Shown: positions 58,141-64,000 of the stretch, piece after piece
How the letters are laid out: each line of letters begins with the position of its first letter
Position numbering within the stretch: the stretch's first letter is position 1
NCBI GenBank assembly: GCA_025266875.1
Contig: JALLLT010000030.1
Location: 248,001-312,000 of the forward strand
Direction: 5' to 3'
DNA: 64,000 nucleotides
Source of the DNA: Fennellomyces sp. T-0311
Lineage: Eukaryota > Mucoromycota > Mucoromycetes > Mucorales > Lichtheimiaceae
The notes under the pieces: generated by a model
The model's input: only the letters and a program-made list of their open reading frames with translations
What the model was told of the DNA's origin: nothing
The model's database searches: none
Translations under genes and position numbers: made by a program

Positions 58141-58915
58141 TCTGCCATGAGTGAAAACTTCCTTGATAAAACTGCTACCGAGATTTTGAATCAAAATGCT
58201 GAAATCAATATTGTGAGATCTACTCATCGCTCAAATGGCTCGAATGCGAACATAAAAAAAAAAATGATTTGGTTGGACTCATCGAAGTAAGCATTCCGCA
58301 GAAAAATCATGTGGAAGGCCATGTATTCCCCTCTGGGACGTCATAATCACGCTCAACGTGGCTGTCATACTCGCAGGGTACCTCAACCACTTGCGGCTTA
58401 TCATAGCCAGCTTGCTGTCGCCTGTGTCTCTGGCGCCAATATTGTCGACGGTAAGGAATCGGCTAACTATCAAAGACATGTTTTGCCGGTAATGGATGTC
58501 CAGCGTGATGCGTGTGGTGCGCGTGTCTGGCCTTGAGAAGATAGTCGCGTGAATGAAGAAATAGGTCGAGCCTACCAAATCTGCTTCTGCCATGGTATTG
58601 TCGATCTTCCTCCCATCCCTGCCCCACCTCAACTTCTTAACTTGCCGGATGACTCTGGCCTAATGAGAAATCATTTTTTATAACATTTGCAAGTACAACA
58701 CTGCATTTCTGATTAAGTCTTTGGGTGCTATGGTCGAACATAACGATATCAATGCTCGCAATGGAGCATATGCGTTTCGCATCCACGATGGCATATACCA
58801 CCGAATTAGTCCATTGGTACCTGAAGGAAACGTCCCTCCCAGTTTCACCGAGATTTACATCTATGACACTGCTGAACAGCAAGTTAATAGACGCGCCGAT
58901 ATTTTTGAAAGTTAG
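58141..58915 (+). mobile_element. Helitron helicase-like (N-terminal region) remnant
   Basis: Fragments in shifting plus-strand frames match the conserved region of fungal Helitron Rep/helicase proteins. 58551-58680 reads EEIGRAYQICFCHGIVDLPP then IPAPPQLLNLPDD, equivalent to the F.iCC..G.v.LP...PP..L segment. A frameshift near 58680 leads to YNICKYNTAFLIKSLGAMVE, then NARNGAYAFRIHDGIYHRIS and FTEIYIYDTAEQQVNRR, ending at a TAG at 58913. The cysteine pair and the RGGVYTFRI.G.iYHRI and IYIYD motifs are diagnostic. Upstream parts (from about 58148) are less certain. The downstream Rep catalytic and helicase domains are missing, so the element is inactive. Confidence 0.75.
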
Positions 58916-59550
58916 TTGTATGCAACTTCGAATGAGAATTGAGATTTCAGAAAAAAGCCAAGGGGCAACAAATACTTAGGTGTCAATCAAAATCCTGGCT
59001 CATGAATCTCTTCTTCCTTCCGTATTGATGATAATCGTCGATAGCGGATACCACTTGCAACAATGTGTTCAACACCATTCCACAAGGCAAAAGAAATATT
59101 TGTACTTCCTATATATGTATAGCAATGTGCTAACTTATTTTCTAATCATAAAATAAATGGACTGAATGTATGCTACCTCAGCATAGGTGCAGGATGACCA
59201 TGCTACATTGGACAGATATGTAAGTTTACGTTAAATATTAGTGGCTCATAGGTAATGGTCACGTTTCTTACAGACGTCTAGCTATCTTCTGTTTGCGCTT
59301 CCCGATGCCAAAACGGCAGAGGAGTCATGGGGTATAAGCATCTGAGCCGTCTGTGCTCCATCCAAGATGACTACACTCAGGTACTTCTCACCCATCAGAC
59401 CGGGATAGCAAACTCTAACAAGGACGATACACGATACAAGGAATTACTATACTGTACCAATACTTCTGTATAATAAATTTCAAAAGCTTATTTCAGCAAG
59501 CGGTTGTCTCTAAGCAATAATATAAATATGTGCATGTCATATACTTAGTG
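58916..59550. other. Spacer, no gene recognised
   Basis: 0.6 kb of AT-rich sequence after the Helitron fragment. No motif recognised. Confidence 0.4.
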
Positions 59551-59583
59551 TTAGGGTTGTTAGGGTTTAGTAATAGGGTTTAG
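59551..59583 (+). repeat. Short telomere-like TTAGGG tract
   Basis: Imperfect units TTAGGGTTG, TTAGGGTTTAG, TAATAGGGTTTAG, that is two exact TTAGGG and one AATAGGG. It lies 28 bases before the structured repeat pair. Confidence 0.7.
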
Positions 59584-59610
59584 TGTCCGGGTGTAATATA
59601 GGATTTAAGA

Positions 59611-59699
59611 TGGCTGAGTCGGCTCACCGATGAATGACCCGAAGCGTAGCGTAGGGGCTCATTCAGTCGAGCAAAGCGAGACAGGTAACGACTCGGCCA
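59611..59699. repeat. Structured element copy 1 (three-way junction fold)
   Basis: Outer stem TGGCTGAGTCG (59611-59621) pairs with CGACTCGGCCA (59689-59699), 11 pairs including one G-T. Arm one: GAATGA (59632-59637) with TCATTC (59659-59664), extended by CCC with GGG around an inner GAAGCGTAGCGTA. Arm two: 59666-59682 reads GTC-GA-GC-AAA-GC-GA-GAC, a stem with a tandem G-A internal loop. Between them are CACC and CAGGTAAC. The fold was worked out by eye. No open frame or promoter was seen. Confidence 0.7.
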
Positions 59700-59712
59700 T
59701 AAGGTTTAGATG

Positions 59713-59796
59713 ACGAGCCGGCTCACCGTTGAATGACCCGAAGCGCAGCGAAGGGGATCATTCAGTCGAGCGTCGCGAGACAGGTGACGTGCTCGT
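59713..59796. repeat. Structured element copy 2, compensating outer stem
   Basis: Homologous to copy 1 over about 80 bases and head to tail with it. The outer stem is ACGAGC (59713-59718) with GCTCGT (59791-59796), different in sequence from copy 1 but still complementary. Arm one is GAATGACCC (59731-59739) with GGG and TCATTC (59758-59763), with loop GAAGCGCAGCGAA. Arm two, 59765-59781, reads GTC-GA-GC-GTC-GC-GA-GAC: the loop changed from AAA to GTC while the stem and tandem G-A were kept. Confidence 0.7.
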
Positions 59797-60518
59797 TTCT
59801 GACTAATTGTCTTTTGGTGCAGCTGGTATTGTTGTCTGTAGTAGGTTATAAAACCATCACTTCCAAGTTAAGAAATGCCCAGACCACCTAATTATATACA
59901 CTCAATATTAATCTTATTTTCATTTTCATTTGATGCCACATTTTTATGGCTGTTAGGGAAAATGTTGATAACTGAGAGCATTAGACAGCGGTAATTCGAA
60001 GTGCAATCATATACGCCCATTTTAGGTTATTATAATGGATTTGAATCAGGCCAAAAAATATATGCCTTTTTACAAATTAGCTGTTGTTGGAAAATTCATT
60101 GTTACTCACATGAGTCTGATGCTCCTAGATAAGAGGTTGGTGTCTCCGTTTTGCAATGTGTGGGATAAAGAATTTAAAGTTCGAGAAATATATCCATTTA
60201 TAGATAAATACTGAGAAAAAAGCCTTGATGTTCAATGAATTCGTAGAAGGAACGTGCCAAAAGCGAATGCATATATGTCTCAAATATTCTGTCGTATTTC
60301 ATATTAGGCAGCAGTGGCCCGACATATGCGCTTTCCAGCGACTCGAGTGTTTGAAGCAAAAAATTCGTTTAATATGAATTGCATCATCGGTATTTATTCT
60401 AAATAACTAAGACCAAGTATAAAGTCATTATACTTTCCAGTATGCCTTTGGGGACATTTAACCGCTGTGGGTGGACTTAGTCTGTTGCGCTTGAAAGATT
60501 TTCCGCGGTTGATACCAC
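59797..60518. other. Spacer, no gene recognised
   Basis: 0.7 kb of AT-rich sequence. From about 60360 it resembles the flanks of the tandem small-protein genes (compare 62190-62297 and 63720-63850). Confidence 0.4.
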
Positions 60519-61123
60519 TTACTTTAAGGTTATCGGTCTTATTTTGCAAGTGATGATTTTGCTCTTCAAACTCACTGTGTGCGTATGATTCAAGTTGACA
60601 CGAAACCTTGCATCGTAATCAATCCCACTTGCCTCATGTTTCCTTCCTTCCGCCCATTTAACTGCTATGGTACGGTACACTTTGTCACCATCTGCTACGA
60701 CCCAGCCCCCAGCAGGAAGCGTAACAGAAAAGCATGTAATCTCTTGCTCGTGATAGACGCGCCTAAACTACATATCAGTGTAAGTACATATCTTGGTAAT
60801 TTTTTTGACAGCAGAGTAGCCAGTAGGGCATACTTGAAGGCTGACTATAGCGTTCTGACCCCCACTCAAATTGCAGTCAACAGATGTGTATGGACAACAC
60901 TCTTTTTTGCCGGCAGGTGCATATCTGTGGAAGTCATTGTATTTCCATTAGCCGGAATCCAAGATATTTTCTTTATAAAGATATCACCTATTTGAAGTGT
61001 GCTAGAGAAGTATTTAGCGAACCTCAAAATAGTGTCGTCGCTGTGTTTGCTATACGCGCAGTAGCTGTGTGAATAGAATAGGAAGGAAGAGAAGGTAAAT
61101 ATCAAAAGAGATAAGAAATACAT
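60519..61123 (-). CDS. Small secreted cysteine-containing protein, tandem family member B
   Basis: Predicted exons 61123-61023, 60924-60834 and 60767-60519, giving 146 residues. The N-terminus MYFLSLLIFTFSSFLFYSHS is a clear signal peptide, followed by YCAYSKHSDDTI, KKECCPYTSVDCNL, EITCFSVTLPAGGWVVADGD and a polar C-terminus. Member A at 62.3-62.9 kb shares the same order of motifs, and both have an intron at the same place before the (C/R)FSVTLPAGGWV segment. The first intron's donor (GTTCGC) is weak and was chosen for phase, so that boundary is uncertain. I do not recognise the family. Secretion, small size, conserved Cys residues and tandem copies suggest a surface or effector-type protein. 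Confidence 0.6.
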
Positions 61124-62297
61124 GGTACATTTGATAGGGCTACGTATACTAATTTTGCAGTTATAACACAGGCTACTTATACTACTTGATACAATCCTAA
61201 CGAAACAACGTTCATAGCTTTTACAAAATATTTTGTTACAACATATAACAGCGAAAGACATACGAGGCTTTCTGAGCCAGCATGTTTATAGAAGACATTA
61301 TGCAACGTGCACTGATTTGCCATTCAAACGTAAAAATCGATAAAATATATATCCAAAGCCCAAGTTAGAAGCTTACATCAGTATTTGGTTAACTCACCGT
61401 TTCTATTTCTTTTATCTCAGCCTACATTGTGGACCTGTTTCACACAAAATTTCTTTTGCACAAACGACCTTCTTTTACAGCAGCGTTACTGGAAATCAAT
61501 TATTCTCCTTATAGGTACAAGTACATAGTTGTGTCTCGGCACTAAACGTGGATCGTCTAGCATAATTATTTGATAATCAATCTTGTACATACTAGCACAG
61601 TTTTAAGCAAACAAAACATTGGAGTAAGACGTATATACTGGGATGTAGTTCACCACGCAAAGAAAAATGACAACAAGAAAAGTTAATTAAAACTAAAAAA
61701 GTAAGCATCAGGTTGTGTACAAGATTTTTAGGTAGACATGGGGTGACACATATTGAATATCACAACACCCACCGAAAAGATACCAAAATTTTGAGCGCAA
61801 GGATCGAATTGATCCAATGTCAACGATGGATTGGACGGACCACCAACTGCAACTTTCGCTGTCGAACGTATATTCTCAGTCTCCACACCACTGGTGTCAC
61901 CAGCGGTACAATGCTTTTCGGCTTTTGCCAGGAATTAGAAACCTTCGTATATAGGCCGCAAAAACGTTATCCGAACGACAAGCTCTAATGGTGCGTCACG
62001 CTGTTAGAAACTATTCGAAGTACCAGAACGGCAGGGCAACTGCATTCTCCTTTGGCACTAACGATAAATACAACAGGTAACCTGTTTCCAACAAGAGTAT
62101 TTTTTAACCTTTATAATTGAAGTGCTCGAGTGGACATTTTGTGTTTTAAATTTATGATATTTATATATGATTGCTATGCTTATACCAAACGACTAAAGCC
62201 AAATTTGAAGCTACTTTCCAACACAAGTCCGTTTGCTAGTCAAAGCAGTTGGATTTGTTCTATTTAAAAGTTTCTTTAGTGGCCAACATCATCCGTT
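61124..62297. other. Spacer between tandem family members
   Basis: Contains the promoter side of member B and decayed sequence. The plus-strand open frame at 61713-61988 shows no features. 62190-62297 resembles the 3' flank of member B, marking the duplicated unit. Confidence 0.4.
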
Positions 62298-62904
62298 TTA
62301 TGTGTTTTCCGTCTTGTTATGCGCTTGGTGCTCTTGCTGCTCGCGATTCGCTATGCGTGTCTGGTTCAAATTAACATGGTAATAATTTACGTTATACGTG
62401 ATTGTTGTCGGATATCTTGCTCCGTCGGGGTATTTAACAGCGACAGTATGGTGGTCTTTGTCACCATCTACCACGACCCAACCACCGGCTGGAAGTGTGA
62501 CAGAAAAGCGAGTGATCTCGTGCCCATCATTTATACGGGTGATCTGTACATCAAGTAGTATATTAGTAGCTTCCAATATCGTAGTAACTATTAAGCATAC
62601 ATGGAGTCGAACGCTATCCATACGGTTCTTAAAAAGATTACAATCAATGTTAGTGTAGTGACAGCATTCCTTTTCGCCAGGAGAGATATCTTTTTTGAAG
62701 GCACTGTAATTATACGAGTAAGTTGAAATATAACCACTTTTTTAACGAATATAGCGCATACCGGCTTTTTAAAGTGGTATATTGTTGAGCTCTTATAATA
62801 GTGTTGTCACTGTGCTTATTATAGACACAGTAGCTGTATGTGTAGTATGGCTGGATAGAAAGAGTAAATACCAGAAGAAATAAAAAACGCATGGTAGTAT
62901 TCAT
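62298..62904 (-). CDS. Small secreted cysteine-containing protein, tandem family member A
   Basis: Exons 62904 (or 62892)-62762, 62703-62601 and 62543-62298, giving 163 residues (159 from the second ATG). Signal peptide MRFLFLLVFTLSIQPYYTYS, then YCVYNKHSDNTI, DISPGEKECCHYTNIDCNLF, GHEITRFSVTLPAGGWVVVD, HTVAVKYPDG, and a Gln/His/Asn-rich tail ending NKTENT. The splice sites are ordinary (GTATGC...TTACAG and GTATGC...GTACAG) and all phases close. The mature protein has four or five Cys, including a CC pair, and a predicted beta-strand-rich middle. It is a tandem paralogue of member B, with spacing of about 1.8 kb. No family is recognised. The second ATG gives the cleaner signal peptide. Confidence 0.75.
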
Positions 62905-63947
62905 GGTATATAGGGCTACACTACCTTTGTACACAGCTAGCAGACTACTTATATTGCTTGATTTAAGCTTACCAATGCAATTCATTATAACTTTGTGGAG
63001 ACGATTTTGTTATTTTCTTTATCTACGACGCATAAGTTAAATGAGATAAAGAAATTAAGGTTTGAGGAGGCTTCCTGAAGTTTTTGGTGTGGTTATGTGT
63101 GTGTGTGGACGAAGTAATTCGTGAGACTCTTTATAGGAGAGATTTATTCCGGGAAAGAGAGAGAGAAACACAAATTGGAAATAGACTATTCTTACGCTAC
63201 CGCATGTTACACCAGATACAACTCATTGGTCTCCCGATACCACTGGATACGACACTTCCTGAATCATTCAATGGAAGGCATCTTGAAACGTGCACTTCAA
63301 TGGATTCCTTTTATAGACAAAATCCGAGGATATGCACTATTCAGATGGCTTGCTAGATATACCTTAACAAAATGAAAAGTACAGCAATATATCCATAAAC
63401 TTAATAAGCAGCATTATTGTGCATTGAAAATTATTCAGATACGTATCGATAAGGTTTTCGTATCTACACTTGACAGTCGCAAGGATATACATATACATAT
63501 ATATTTTATTATCCCCAGGTGCCGACGATGTAGCTTAAAGGTTTTGGAATTAATATTTACTGGCTCCACTTGTCTTAAGAATAGGGCATACTGATATTCT
63601 ATAAGCGGCTAATTAGGTCCTTTCCGATACCATTATCTAATGGCGACAAAAAAGCAGAAAGTAACCGTGTATACACCACTCTATATTCTGTACCCTGTGT
63701 TAAACTCGTTTCTATTCTACGTAATATATATGCAAGTAATTAAAGCCAAATGTAAAGCTGTCATATTTCGGGGCGTCTAACTCGCTGTAATTGACTTTTT
63801 CCATTTAAAAGGATCTTCAGTGACTAACGCTTCCTGCTTTAACGGTTTCGGACTTATTTGCACTGGGTACATTGGTTCTTCAAGACTCCTTGAGAGCGTT
63901 TGGTTAAATGGGCATGAAACTTTAGGCCATCTTGAATTATTGTGTCG
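62905..63947. other. Spacer between tandem family members
   Basis: Holds the promoter side of member A, a GA-rich patch at about 63155-63172 and an AT-dinucleotide tract at about 63486-63504. The open frames at 63084-63375 overlap in two frames and show no family features. From about 63735 the sequence resembles the other members' 3' flanks. Confidence 0.4.
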
Positions 63948-64000
63948 TCATATATCCTTCCATCCCCCCCCCCATTTAACTGCTACAGTGCGGTGCATCC
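63948..64000 (-). CDS. Third member of the small secreted family, 3' end only
   Basis: The minus strand from the window edge reads MHRTVAVKWGGGWKDI then TGA (63950-63948). This aligns with YRTIAVKWAEGRK of member B and HTVAVKYPDG of member A. The plus-strand text CATTTAACTGCTACAGTGCGGTGCA matches 60655 onward closely. The frame ends earlier than in A and B, and a 10-base C-run lies at 63964-63973, so this copy may be truncated by a slip in that run. Confidence 0.55.
   Translation of the reverse strand, partial: MHRTVAVKWGGGWKDI

Noticed and set aside
59611..59796. Hammerhead ribozyme reading of the structured repeat (GATGA and GAA blocks present)
   Set aside because: The CUGAUGA core is not present in either copy (CCGATGA and CCGTTGA), and the GAA block lies inside an arm rather than at the junction.
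63084..63375. Open frames with a GA-rich segment
   Set aside because: Two overlapping frames on the same strand are open by chance; no signal peptide, domain or splice pattern supports a product.

Overview
This window is nuclear DNA from a filamentous fungus, most likely an early-diverging lineage (Mucoromycota-like). Genes are intron-dense, with short 40-130 nt GT-AG introns and a few GC-AG introns. Typically fungal genes are present: a fungal nitrate reductase and Rieske-type nitrite reductase, CDC42, SEC63, a HUL5-type HECT ligase and an amino-acid permease. The long gaps are filled with decayed transposons of the kinds common in that phylum. The lineage call is an inference from gene content; no rRNA or other marker is present.

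Left part (1-27 kb): the 3' end of a PP2A-family phosphatase, a degraded repeat-rich stretch (0.3-4.1 kb), then a dense housekeeping block. That block holds CDC42 (-), an amino-acid permease (-), ESS2 (+), a transferrin-receptor/PSMA-like M28 protein lacking the catalytic Glu pair (+), SEC63 (+), a pseudokinase (+), a UBE3C/HUL5 HECT ubiquitin ligase (-), and a divergently transcribed short RAD52 (+).

Middle (28-44 kb): transposon-rich. A GNAT acetyltransferase (+) and gamma-tubulin complex component GCP5 (-) converge so tightly that their stop codons overlap. They are flanked by two inverted copies of a fast-decaying gene family with a possible D...ExK nuclease-like motif. Around them lie a Ty3/gypsy chromodomain remnant, pogo/Tc1-like and MULE transposase remnants, MITEs and a dispersed repeat.

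Right-centre (44-57 kb): a complete nitrate assimilation cluster. It has a high-affinity nitrate transporter (-), nitrate reductase (+, with an 11-nt exon) and nitrite reductase (+). Both intergenic regions carry many GATA cores, as expected for nitrogen-metabolite (AreA/Nit2-type) control. It is followed by the enoyl-CoA reductase TSC13 (+) and a C2-domain/proline-rich protein (-).

Right end (57-64 kb): gene-poor. It holds a Helitron remnant, a telomere-like TTAGGG tract, two tandem copies of a sequence predicted to fold into a conserved three-way junction with compensating stem changes, and a tandem family of at least three small secreted cysteine-containing proteins, the last cut by the window edge.

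Exon boundaries were worked out by hand from splice motifs, reading frame and family conservation. Each multi-exon gene given here closes to a whole number of codons.
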